A stretch of 64,000 nt of DNA, from positions 17,254,241 through 17,318,240 of the forward strand of contig OX459100.1 in assembly GCA_949775045.1 (NCBI GenBank). The letters are read 5' to 3'. The notes below the pieces were generated by a model. That model saw only the letters and a program-made list of their open reading frames with translations. It was not told the origin of the DNA and did not search any database. Position 1 is the first letter of the stretch. Each line of letters begins with the position of its first letter. Origin of the DNA: Metridium senile. Taxonomy: Eukaryota; Cnidaria; Anthozoa; Actiniaria; Metridiidae. Made by a program: the position numbers and the translations under genes. Below, piece after piece: positions 10,270 to 23,100 of this stretch.

Positions 10270-11614
10270 CATTTACCGACCCTTCCAGGAAGAATATTTA
10301 TAAATGACCATTTATAATTGGGGGTTGTTACTTTTCTTACTCCAGTTGTTTCCTTAAAAACAACGACGCAGCTAACCTGCTCTGTTTTTAATGACGTCTT
10401 TTCTTTCTTTTTTTTTCAGAATCGCCGAGTTGGAAAAGAACTATGAGCTTCACTAAACCGTTGCCACATAAATAGTCAGTAGGTTTACAGTAAAACTGTT
10501 GTTGTGGTTAAAAACAATAAAAGGTCAGTATATGTTCTTTCTTATCCATGTCCTGAGAAGTGTAGGTCATAACGAGGTAAGTGAACTGTTAGTATATTAT
10601 AGGTATGCTAGAATGATTTGAAATACTGTAGATAACACATTTATAAGATAAATGTAAGATAAATTTAACTAATTGGCCAGTAGCAAAATTTCTTCCCACC
10701 TTGTTTTCCTCATGAACAATGAAAGATGTAGTAAGCTAGCTTAAAAGCCTTTTATAAGTATGAACTCTGTCCATGAATTATATGCAGCGAAATCTTAATT
10801 GTAAATAACGAGAAACGAATGAAATTCAAATCATAAATAATTGGGATTTCGTTGGACAAAATCCCAATTGTTTCTGCGGGGCTTCCTCACACTTCCCGAC
10901 ATCCTTAGTGATGGTATAGATGGTATATGGTATATGGTTGAAGGTATAGAGGACCATTTTTGAGAGTCTATTTAATACCTATACTATATCGTTATGTATA
11001 AACTGCAACTAGAAGCGTTTAACGAATGAGGGTTTGAAAAATCAAACGAAGTCGAAAAGAAATGAAACTTTAAAAGGAACACCATCTTTATACCATTTCC
11101 AGAAAGAGTGAATTAATCATATGCACATTCATTGGACCGGAAGCCATGTAGCACCACACTTTGTGCATGGGTTTCCAGTAAAATGTGATATAGATTATTC
11201 TCAATTGGTACAACTTTACCATATGAAATGTATAAGTATATCATTATAACGACAAATTGTTCAGAAACAAGAACAAAGATACAGAAAAAGGATACTTATG
11301 TATATTTTATATCGTCAAAAGCACACGCCAAGACATGTGTTGGCCTGCTGGCTCACTTTGCGTGAAATGGCCATAGGGCGATGAACTGCAACACGGAATC
11401 AGTCCTGATCACAACTCGTCATCCGCCATTAACCTTGGCCTTGCATTTGAACACGCGGACTGCCACTATAGATACATTATCGGGGAATGCCCATGACCTA
11501 AATTGACGCATCGCTCGAAACCGTAAAAAACTGAGACCTCTTGTCTATATCATGGGTAGTGTACAAATTGCTCAATTGAAAAGAGCTACGTTTATGTATT
11601 AGATAGTTACTGAG
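10270..11614. other. Intergenic, no gene recognised
   Basis: Contains a pyrimidine tract and AG near 10420 followed by a 37-base open tail (IAELEKNYELH, stop) and an AATAAA near 10516. This could be a tiny terminal exon, but no upstream exon was found. A moderately GC-rich patch at 11330-11510 has no frame without stops on both sides. Confidence 0.4.
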
Positions 11615-11698
11615 GCCGGCAGCAATATTAGATATATTGCAGTCAGCTGAGGGCGCAGCCCGAAGCTGACTGCAATATATCTAATATTGCTGCCGGCC
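11615..11698. repeat. Perfect 34 bp-arm palindrome
   Basis: Arms start GCCGGCAGCAATATTAGATA and end GCAGTCAGCT. The loop is about 15 bases. Arm identity is essentially perfect, so the insertion is probably recent. Confidence 0.85.
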
Positions 11699-11715
11699 GA
11701 AGTGACTATCGTATA

Positions 11716-12494
11716 TAGTTATTATTCACTACCCTGCCCCATTGTTCTCTCTCTTGCACAGTAATCGGCGGTTTCTTGTGTTTTTGAATATAATAACAAT
11801 AGGCTTACCAAACTTTAACTAGTTATCAGCCAATGAAAGTGTATTTATCATTCAGTAGCCTGCCTCATTATTGTTCTCTTTGTTGCATAATTATCGGCGG
11901 TTTAATTTGCTGTCTCTTTGAACAATAGGCTTACCAAACTCTAGACTAATTAGTTATAATATTATCAGCCAATGAAAATGTAATTATCATTCAATAGCCT
12001 GTCCCATTATTGTTCTCTTTGTTGCATAATAATCAGCGGTTTCTTGTCTCTTTGAATATAATAACAATAGGCTTACCAAACTCTAATTAGTTATAATTTC
12101 ATCAATTCTATTTAGAGGAATATGCTAATGAACTTGATGACATTAAACGTGTTTTTGTTGCAAATTTTCCATCGGTTGCCTGGGTAGTGTAATGGCTTAA
12201 AGCGCGGATACAGCAATGCAGAAGGTCTCGGTTCGAATCCTGGCATTGGTACTCAAAGATCTTTTTCACCAAAAATTGCTATCTAGTAAATTATTTCTAA
12301 GTCTGATGATGCTTACTAGAATGGAAATTAGTTATACACACTTAACAGAACACACTGCAATATGTTTGATATTGCAGAGTGCGAACTGCAACATAACTAG
12401 ATATCTTTGCTTTCAGACGCGGGTACTCAGCAATCAGAGATTTAGTGCAGAGAGAGAACAATGGGGTAGGGTGGTGAATAGTAACTATTATTAA
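11716..12494. mobile_element. Element with long inverted ends and internal direct repeats
   Basis: The left end reads AGTTATTATTCACTACCCTG, and its complement (AGTAACTATT at the far right) closes the element. Inside are three diverged direct copies, 120-150 bp apart, of a segment with ATTGTTCTCT, ATCGGCGGTTT and ACAATAGGCTTACCAAACT. A tRNA-like segment is embedded at 12175-12265. No transposase is seen. Confidence 0.6.
12175..12265 (+). mobile_element. tRNA-derived SINE head or tRNA pseudogene
   Basis: Has a D-arm-like A box (GGGTAGTGTAATGG) and a perfect B box GGTTCGAATCC at 12230-12240, spaced as in RNA polymerase III type 2 promoters. The T stem has one mismatch and the acceptor stem does not pair well, so a functional tRNA is unlikely. 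A short T run follows at about 12262. Confidence 0.5.
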
Positions 12495-13716
12495 ATAGCT
12501 GATGTATACTCATAAGCTGATTCGAAAATGCTGATCTGACTGATAAAAGAAGACTTTAAGAAATGGTAAGTGGCATGCTTTCTATTTTGTTTTGTTTGTT
12601 GTTGTTTGTTGTATTTCATTTGTCTTTCTTTTTGTAGTTGTTGCTGTTTTGCTTATCCTTACTTTTGTTTCTACCGGTTAGTTTGTGAACGTCTTTTTGT
12701 GTTAGTCTTTTTTAGTCTAGTATTTTGTAGGTTTTTTTTTGTAGTGTTTACCTTTAATTTATTTGTTTTACCCTGTATTGTTGCCTTACAGGCTGAGAGA
12801 AAGTCAGTTTAAACCCGAATTCAGCTGAAATCGATAATTAATGATAATCATAGAGAACAAGACAGAGAACCACAGGAAGGCCCGGTAAGAATTTTATTGA
12901 ATGTAATTAAATGTTAAGGCATAAAAATTATTCCCTGCTCAGCAGAGGCTATACTATTTCTACGGTTCCGGCGAGAAAAAGTACGGTGGAAAAAGTCTGT
13001 GTAGCCAGGCTCAAGGGTAGGGGGAGGGGAGGGCTGGCAGAATCTCTCCCCAATCCCCAATATCCACTACGCAGGCTAAGAAAAATTAGCCTCTGCTAAC
13101 AGTGAGCTTGGGCTACCTGTGTAGTTGCTTGTTCACAGCTTTGTAGATTTCTTCTATATGATATTTTTTTTCTTTATCTTTTGTTTGTTTTAAGTTTGTT
13201 ATGTTGTAATTGTTACTGCTATTTCTTGTTTTGTTTTTTTGTTTTTGTTTTTATTTTGCTCAGTTGCTTTTATTTATACGGAGAATCACAGATTTTGATC
13301 TAGAAAGCTTTTAGACTGCGTTTTATAAAAAGCTGGATTTCCTCGTATCCCTAAGGGAAAAGTAAGGACTGCTCGAAGTCTAAAGGGGTTTAAGTTTAGA
13401 CAGTTTTGTTTAAACTGTAAGTAATATCCCATAATAGATGCTCGGCTTTTGTGTGCCTATCATTGCACAACTGATGACATATGAATGAAGAACTCAGCAA
13501 GTGAAATGTGAGGTCATCTGTCAATGACTCCAGAATAAACATACTATTCTAAGATCACAAGACAAAAGCTAAGTACTGAGCCTTCTTTCCATCTGCCTAG
13601 ATTCTAAATCGACACCCTTGTGCCACTTGAACGTAACAAAGTTGACGCGAGGGTCCTAAATCACGACCTTTCCGACCTACACCGTTCCCTATACGTAGAA
13701 CGTAGCGCGTATAAAC
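12495..13716. other. Intergenic upstream of the DSL gene
   Basis: Holds G/T-rich low-complexity stretches (12575-12740, 13145-13265) rich in TTTTGTT. A decayed fold-back at about 12942-13125 has AGCAGAGGCTA opposite TAGCCTCTGCT. The last 100 bases before 13717 are the likely promoter and leader, with TATAAA-like CGTATAAAC just before the start codon. Confidence 0.5.
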
Positions 13717-13785
13717 ATGGTTGAAATGGAGAAACTGCGTCTACGCTGCGGATATTATCTGTTGGTTTTTATGGGATTGATAATG
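13717..13785 (+). CDS. DSL gene exon 1: signal peptide
   Basis: ATG at 13717 encodes MVEMEKLRLRCGYYLLVFMG and ends LIM, a basic stretch and then a hydrophobic core. Donor GTAAGT, phase 0, which fits the phase-0 start at 20203. The 6.4 kb gap to exon 2 makes the link an inference, but no other secretory leader in phase 0 is seen between. Confidence 0.65.
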
Positions 13786-16700
13786 GTAAGTCAATTATAC
13801 GTAAGATTCAGCGTTGATTATATGTATACGTAATATTTTGTCCAACGTTAAGCATTGGTGTGTCTAAATTAAATGATGCCTCTGCGTTTACGTAGATTAA
13901 CGTAATTGCATCCTATGCTATTTATAAACGCTAGGTCGTAATACACTTCATTTATATGAACGTACGAAGGACCATATAGCCTGAAAAGCCAAAGGCTATA
14001 ATTTTATGTATCTGTGACATTGTAACAAACGCAGAACGTAGCAGAAACTACAGGTAGCGCTTTATCGCTTTATCGCAGGTCAAGTTCCCATTTCTTCTAC
14101 GTATATTGCGCCTTTACACAGGAGTATAAGACACTCCTAAAGTTACTTATAAAGCAGTATAGGGTTTTTTTCGTATTCGTGCACATGTATTTAAATTGAT
14201 CAATTTCATCATGTTGTGAGTTGAGTTAACATGTGTAATTAATTCCGGGAATTAATTACATCATGGTGTGTAATGCTATCATTTATTAACTCAATAGTAC
14301 AAATTTAATTTTTGATTTTTGTTACAATCAGAAATAACGTTTCCTGTCTTTTACTTTCACGAGTAAAACAATATTATCACTGAAAGTAAATGTATTCATT
14401 ATATTACCTATACGTATGTATTCAGATAGTGTATCGATACTAAATTCCACACATTGCATGGTTTTACAAGACTATATGTACACTACCCTAAAAACTAGAG
14501 GGTATAATTTCTTGATCTAGTATTTGCATCACAAACCGTTAAATACCACTGGTACCCCGGGTATTTGTTCCCTGGAAACCAGAGGCTTTCTTGATCTAGT
14601 ATCTGTATTTATCATTCGTACGTCTTTTTCCGTTAACAAACCGTCAGATTTACAAACGCTAAAGCAAGTAGAAAATAATGGTACCCAGGGTAGACTATTT
14701 GCTAAATTGATATAGGAATAGATTTGGTAAATGAAATCACGTGTTCCCCAGATAGAAAAAAAAATGTAAATTAGAATACAGTTGTACCTCTATTAAGCGG
14801 TCACCCTCGAGACTTTCCTAGAGGTTGGCTGCTGAACAGAGGTTGGCCGCTGAAAAGAGTTATAGAATAGGTATAGGAATAGATTTGGGACTTTTTATTG
14901 TGGCCGCTGTATTTCTAAAACTTTATTTTTTAACTGGTGTGATTGCCTTGAATGGTTGAACATTTTTAGTTTTTTACTAAACGTTTTTTCACAGAAAGAT
15001 TTGTTTATATGAACATTTTAATGCATTGTTTTAAAACACATGTAGACAATCACAGAACGTAACAGAGGTGTAGGGGTTTTGAAACTTTTAAAAACTTTTC
15101 TATTTCATCAATTCTTAGGCTAATTTATTTAACTGAGAAATTGCATTTTCCAAACGGCAATAAAAAAGTAAGCGTGTCTGTAGTAAATTAACCCATTGAA
15201 TTTCTCTTGAAAGACACTTCAATTCTACATTACTTTGGAGAGTTTTTTATCATAAGTGATGTTGGTATTCATATTAAAGGTTCTTCTGTTTACATGGTGG
15301 CAGACACTGACACCATCATTACGAAACCATCCCAAAGTCAACACCAACCACTAGCAATCAGTCACGACATAGATCATTAAACTATTTAAAAACTTATATA
15401 TCTGTGAAACAGTGCCGTATCGAAGATATCAGGTGCCTATTGTTCTGTTGCAATCATATCTCAACCTGCAAAAAAAGAAAAATATCTCGCGAGCTAATCA
15501 AAGACTTTTGTTACTTCTCACCTACAATACCATATATGATAATGGCATTGTTTTCAAGATTGCATACGGTATTTCTGATACGCTTACTTACTGACTAGTC
15601 GGACGTTAATAATTAGTTGGAGTAGAGTAAGATTAATTAACCTGGTATAATTGTGGTGTTGCGCAACCATGTCATACCACAGGAAGTTCACAGAAATGTG
15701 TTTGTTTTGTCAAAGTTGGTCATAAAGTCAACATAAAGCAACTGCATGCACGCGTTCGTTGTGCAATCATACCTTTCTGGCATGGATGGCAAATTTGCAT
15801 GTCTTAATACGATGTAAAAACAACCTGGAATGAATGCAAAGCTGGAATGGTAGTACCAGCAAGCGAAGCTGTCGCAATACACCCGGAAACAGAGCTGATT
15901 TTCATACGTGCCTATGGCTCTGGTAATGTGAACTTTTACTATGGACTTTTATTATGGACTTTTAACTAGGTCAATATTGTAACTGCTTTCGATGAACGGA
16001 AAATACATTTGATTAAACAAAATAATGCAACTGCCTTCATAAGGGGTAATTTCTATAGATTAGGGACGGAAAGCTTTCTATTTCACTTGCTAAATTTTGT
16101 TTTATTAAACGCATCGAAAAATGCCTGGCATAATACGGCACTAGCTCGAATGAATATACTATAGCACAAAACCAGCATTCGTTTCGTTCTTGGTTTGATG
16201 CCTGTTGCTCAAACCGTCACAACCACCTTTGAAAAAGCGTGTTTTCTAGGGCCTTAACTAGGAGAGAACAGTTTTCCGTTGTCATTCCTTGAGGGATTGG
16301 ATGTTGCAACATAATTGCGTATGCTTTTATAATATTTTCGGTTGTGTAGTTCAGGTGAGCTCTGACAAAAAATGATTAATGATCGACTTAGGATTTATTT
16401 GTTGTAGATATAGTTACTGTGGAACCTCACGTCAGGAACCGCACCTATAGTGTACGGGTTCCGGGAAGATTATTAAAACTGCCATAGATTTTTGGAAAAA
16501 AACATAACCTATGCTAATGACAACTTCATGAACAGCTCTTTAGGCCTTTTTTAAAGTTTTTATTGATTTTGATTTGTTCGATAAACACCTTGAATGGTGA
16601 AGGTTTTGCTGCATGCTGCGTTTTGCATGCTGCATGCATGTTATATTTATATGTAAATAATATCAGCATAGAATAAACCCTGCAAAAACGTTTTGAAAAG

Positions 16701-19700
16701 TCCAATATCGATATCCGTGTTGTGACCTTTCGCTGCTAACTAGAATCCATAATATTGAAGAATTCAAAAGCGCGCGTGCTGTGTGCAGTCATAAAGCACG
16801 CAGGGTTAACAGAACACGAGAGACGTGTTAAGAGAAGCACAAAGCGAAGCGGTGCTTTATAACTACATACAGCAAAGAAAGTAAGTCTTCTATTTCTGCA
16901 ATAATATTAATCCAGGTCACAGTGCTGAAAGGCCAGCCTTCTCCCTGCTAGGCCACCCACCTCCTTACGGAACCTAGAATGTTGTAAAATGCATGTATAG
17001 TTCATCAAGTAGCGTTGTGCAATGTTTCTCGTCTAGTCTAAGTTACGGTGTAGAAGTGACCATGAGGTTCTGATTTTGTTAATATGTTTTCTGTTATCGT
17101 TATGTAATGGTAGCTTTGTGTAGGAGTAATCAATTAAATCCCGTGGGGGTAGGGATCACGAGTCATTGTACTTCACAATGTACGAATTCCTAGTGCAAAT
17201 TGAAGCCACACTGCAAAAACGGCTGAGTAGATCAGTAGATACAACTCAAAATATTGAGTAAATCATGCATTCAAGATGACACTTTATAGTGAGCACATAT
17301 ATAAGGGCTATTGGACCTATTGCAAACAGGGTAGTCAGTAACCAGGCATTTGAAAATGTGATCCCTGATCCGCAAATGTTGACAATTCTATTGGTTATGG
17401 AGGTTGTGCATCTCTGATCGTATTTGTTGAGTAGCCATTGTCGGTGGAAATTTTCCATTGTAAATAATTGTATATGCTTCCTTTACGACGTAAAGGAAAA
17501 AAAACCTTTTTTTCTTCTCTTAAACGCCTGTTTTGCAAGCCGATTCGTTCTGTAGGGTCCTGTAGAGTAACTATTCTACAGAAGTATGCAAGAAATTTCA
17601 ATTTCTGTACAAGTTTCTACCATGACAATTGAAGTTGACTGTTTCAAACCATCAGACAAAGCACTGTTTGCATACGTGGTTTATTCAGTAATAATAAGAG
17701 GTATATAATTTTACAAATACGTCTGATTAGTCTATTTAGGCCGGAAACTCATCGCCTTAATAGTTGATCAATAGGCCAAAAGTTAGGAAAATAGTGAGAA
17801 CTAAATAGGATAGCTATCTGGTTATCTTAAGTAGCGTGAACTTCGATATCAAAAGACTGGAGGGAACTTTGATATTTTTATTTATTTAATTCTCTCTTTT
17901 TCTCTCTTTCTTTCTAGTTCTCTCTTCCTTTCTTCTATTCTTTCTATGTGTCCTTCTTTCTTTCTTACCTACTTTCTTTCCATCTCATTTCTTTATTTTT
18001 TACTTTCTCCCTTCCTTCTTCCCTTCCTTCTTCCGTTCCAGCTTTTCTTCCGTTCCGGCTTTTCTCCCTTCCTTCCTTCCTTCCTTCCTTCCTTCCTTCC
18101 TTTTCTTTCTTCCATCCTCACTTCCCATCTTTCTCTCTTTTCTTTTTTTCATTCTTCTTTTCTTCCTCTCTTCCTTTCTTTATGTTGTTTGACCTAACCT
18201 AGCTGCAAAACGTCTCTCACAGATCAGAGAATCAACTGATGACAAAATCCAGACTGTCCAAATCGAGTATGATTTTCCATACCCGGAAACACTGTATAGA
18301 CCAAAGCATCATTGAACGAGTAGATTCCTTTGACAAATAATTAATAATTGGTAGTTTGGAGAACAAAAAAAAGTTTCCTCAGTATTTAGAAGATAACATA
18401 GCTCTAGTCGATCTAAACAAGAGAAGCCCTATTCAAAATGCACAAGAAGATAGCTAACTTTAACGAACTATTTAGAGTCTTTTCAACAAAACAATTTTAA
18501 CTATTTTTGTACAATGCTTTTCATTAATTGAAAAATCAAGTTCAACGTTTGTTTTAAAATCAGTTGTTTGCTTCGCGTGAGGCAAAAGGATACAACTGTT
18601 TACAAAGTAGAATTAACTGAGTAAACATCACGCATAACTATGGACATATTTGCTCCAAAATATATGTTTACATTCCTGATAAACAATCATTGGTCTATAA
18701 TATTAATACATCAGGCTAGCTCATTTCAGACAGGAGACGGGTGAAAAGGAAAGACAAGCAATAAGACAGAAAGACATGCAGAACAATCTGAGACAGAAAT
18801 ATTTATAGTGTTTCTCTATCAGCTGTCTGTCTGTCTTTCCGTAGCTTTTCATGTCTGTCGGATTGTATGTGAGTTCATTTTTCTGTCGGTTATAGATATG
18901 CTGCAAATAATGAGTGTCTGTCTGTCTTTTTAACTGACTGTCAGGGTTTTTTTTTTTTGCCTAGGGCAGTAACTGTTCCTGACTTTAAATTTTATCAGTT
19001 CTGCCTTGACAACAACTGCATGTTCGTGATATATATATTTAAATGATTGCTGTAGAGAATTAGATTCCATCGAGTATTTTTATAATAGTGTTGGCATTTT
19101 TGCATCATCCATAGTCCTTTCTACCCTAGGTGCCAGAGGAATTATTTTCCGTGGTACTATAGCGAGCGCCAAATAATTCCTCTGGCACCCAGGGTAAGTC
19201 CTTTTAGTATCACGCGTGCGATGCACCAACCGATGGACAGTTGTCCCTAGCTTGTATGTTGTGTAGAATATCAATTTTTCGAGCTCTCAGCCCTTAAAAT
19301 ACTTTTGAGATGTGGAGACAGTAATTAGATGTGTTTATAATAATCAAAGGCGAACGCTCAACCCTATTTACATTGTGGGATTCCTGTGTGAAGGACATTT
19401 GTTTAACACAGGAACCCCGATTAGGTTTTTGATTCAAGTTCTTTAAAGCACAAATTTATTTTTATTGTTTAAAAATCGTTCATGTAATACTCAAAAGAAC
19501 TGCATATACGTGCTATGAAAAATCAATTTTAGTTATTAGAAAATTTTATTCATTTTATTTATTTTATTCATTTTATTTATTTTATTCATTTTATTCATTT
19601 TATTCCCTATCGTTTATATTAAACACCGACGTAAGCGTAGCCTACACTAGTATACTTGCTATTTTCGATATATACTTGCTTATTAACTCACTTAATGAAT

Positions 19701-19704
19701 TACC

Positions 19705-19756
<52 letters not shown>

Positions 19757-19921
19757 ATCTTACTTACTTTCTTACTTTCTTACTTACTTACTTACTTACT
19801 TACGTACTTACGTACTTACTTACTTACTTACTTACTTTCTTACTTACTTACTCAATTACTTACTTACTTACTTACTTACTTACTCACTCACTCACTCACT
19901 CACTCACTCACTCACTCACTC

Positions 19922-19956
<35 letters not shown>

Positions 19957-19983
19957 CACTCACTTACTCACTTACTTACTCAA

Positions 19984-20037
<54 letters not shown>

Positions 20038-20044
20038 CACTTCA

Positions 20045-20081
<37 letters not shown>

Positions 20082-20101
20082 CTACCTACTTACTTACTTC
20101 A

Positions 20102-20189
<88 letters not shown>

Positions 20190-23100
20190 TTCTTTTTCAA
20201 AGGTGGAAACCCAAGGCTCTGGTAAATTCACCATCCTTCTCGTCAATTATAAAAACCCAGACCACAAGTTGTTCAATGGCGAATGCTGCGATACTCCAAG
20301 CTTCTGTTCCTTGAGTGCATGTGATAACTACTTTCGCTTCTGTGCAGTCATGTTGGGTTCGATTGAACAGTGCTCACTTGGTGGTCTACTGTCCACTAAG
20401 GTCATGGGAACCGATAGTTTTACCTTTGCGAACGACCTTGGTGGCGGACTGAAAAATCCCATTACTTATTCTTATAACGAGTGGAAGGTATGTTCTGTTA
20501 TCAGCTTCTAAAAACGTTTGGGATATCTGTGTTATACTCCGATACACAAGTGTAAAAAAAATGTCAACACTGAGAAACATTTTGGAAAAAAAGATACAGT
20601 GAAAATGAAAGTTCTGAGAAATGATCATTACAATGATAACTTATCGTTATCATTACTGATCCTCACCATGACTATTATCATAATTAATACCTTTATAATT
20701 ATCATCGTTATCATAATGCTCACCACTATCGTCATCGTTATACTTGAATATACGATCATATGATAACGATAATGAGGCCCTGTTAGGGGGGTCTGAATAA
20801 TCCATAATCCTGATTGAAGCTCATAAATAATCGGTAATCCTAAATTGTAAATGATGATTTACCAAAATTAAATTACAAGCGAGTAATCCTAAATCTTCAA
20901 TTGGTCCTAAATGATGCAAAAATAATCCATAATCCTTAAACTTTTGGGTCAATAATGCATATCCTTGCTCTAACTCCTAATAATCCATAATCCTAAAACC
21001 CTAAAACCCTAACAGGGCCTCGATAATGTTGAAGCCATGGTGACGATAACAATAATGATAATAGTGATAATAATAATAATGGCAATATTGATTACGGCGA
21101 TGATAATAATGGTTACGATATAACGATTATGGTAATGATGATGATATGTATGATTTTTTTTTATATATATTTTTATTTAATGATGATATGTATGATGATG
21201 ACAATGGTTTCTTTGTGCTTTCTTACATCAGGGTGCTTCAGTTGTTATCGTATGTAGTTATCGTATGATGATGATATGTATGATGATGACAATGGTTTCT
21301 TTGTGCTTTTCTTACATCAGGGTGCTTCAGTTGTTATCGTATGTAGTTATCGTATGATGATGATATGTATGATGATGATGACAATGGTTTCTTTGTGCTT
21401 TTCTTACATCAGGGTGCTTCAGTTGTTATCGTATGTAGTTATCGTATGATGATGATATGTATGATGATGATGACAATGGTTTCTTTGTGCTTTTCTTGCA
21501 TCAGGGTGCTTCAGTTGTTATCGTATGTAGTTATAGTATGATGATGATATGTATGATGATGACAATGGTTTCTTTGTGCTTTCTTACATCAGGGTGCTTC
21601 AGTTGTTATCGTATGTAGTTATAGTATGATGATGATATCTATGATGATGACAATGGTTTCTTTGTGCTTTTCTTACATCAGGGTGCTTCAGTTGTTATTG
21701 TATGTAGTTATAGTATGATGATGATATGTATGCTGATGATGACAATGGTTTCTTTGTGCTTTTCTTACATCAGGGTGCTTCAGTTGTTATCGTATGTAGT
21801 TATCGTATGATGATGATATGTATGATGATGATGACAATGGTTTCTTTGTGCTTTTCTTGCATCAGGGTGCTTCAGTTGTTATCGTATGTAGTTATAGTAT
21901 GATGATGATATGTATGATGATGACAATGGTTTCTTTGTGCTTTCTTACATCAGGGTGCTTCAGTTGTTATCGTATGTAGTTATAGTATGATGATGATATC
22001 TATGATGATGACAATGGTTTCTTTGTGCTTTTCTTACATCAGGGTGCTTCAGTTGTTATTGTATGTAGTTATAGTATGATGATGATATGTATGCTGATGA
22101 TGACAATGGTTTCTTTGTGCTTTTCTTACATCAGGGTGCTTCAGTTGTTATCGTATGTAGTTATCGTATGATGATGATATGTATGATGATGATGACAATG
22201 GTTTCTTTGTGCTTTTCTTACATCAGGGTGCTTCAGTTGTTATCGTATGTAGTTATCGTATGATGATGATATGTATGATGATGATGACAATGGTTTCTTT
22301 GTGCTTTTCTTGCATCAGGGTGCTTCAGTTGTTATCGTATGTAGTTATAGTATGATGATGATATGTATGATGATGACAATGGTTTCTTTGTGCTTTCTTG
22401 CATCAGGGTGCTTCAGTTGTTATCGTATGTAGTTATAGTATGATGATGATATGTATGATGATGACAATGGTTTCTTTGTGCTTTCTTACATCAGGGTGCT
22501 TCAGTTGTTATCGTATGTAGTTATAGTATGATGATGATATGTATGATGATGACAATGGTTTCTTTCTGCTTTCTTACATCAGGGTGCTTCAGTTGTTATC
22601 GTATGTAGTTATAGTATGATGATGATATGTATGATGATGATGACAATGGTTTCTTTGTGCTTTTCTTGCATCAGGGTGCTTCAGTTGTTAGTGTATGCAG
22701 TTATAGTATGATGATGATATGTATGATGATGACAATGGTTTCTTTGTGCTTTCTTACATCAGGGTGCTTCAGTTGTTATCGTATGTAGTTATAGTATGAT
22801 GATGATATGTATGATGATGACAATGGTTTCTTTGTGCTTTTCTTGCATCAGGGTGCTTCAGTTGTTAGTGTATGTAGTTATAGTATGATGATGATATGTA
22901 TGATGATGACAATGGTTTCTTTGTGCTTTCTTACATCAGGGTGCTTCAGTTGTTATCGTATGTAGTTATAGTATGATGATGATATGTATGATGATGACAA
23001 TGGTTTCTTTGTGCTTTCTTACATCAGGGTGCTTCAGTTGTTATCGTATGTAGTTATAGTATGATGATGATATGTATGATGATGACAATGGTTTCTTTGT

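Noticed and set aside
10415..10460. Tiny terminal exon after a pyrimidine tract (IAELEKNYELH)
   Set aside because: Only 12 codons, with no upstream exon found; kept as a note in the gap entry.
15805..15970. 53-codon open stretch in DSL intron 1
   Set aside because: Protein-like composition but no acceptor, donor or plausible partner exon.
19656..20314. Two overlapping Leu/Thr/Tyr-rich open frames of about 200 codons
   Set aside because: Translations of the CTTA microsatellite; only the part after 20203 is coding, in a different setting.
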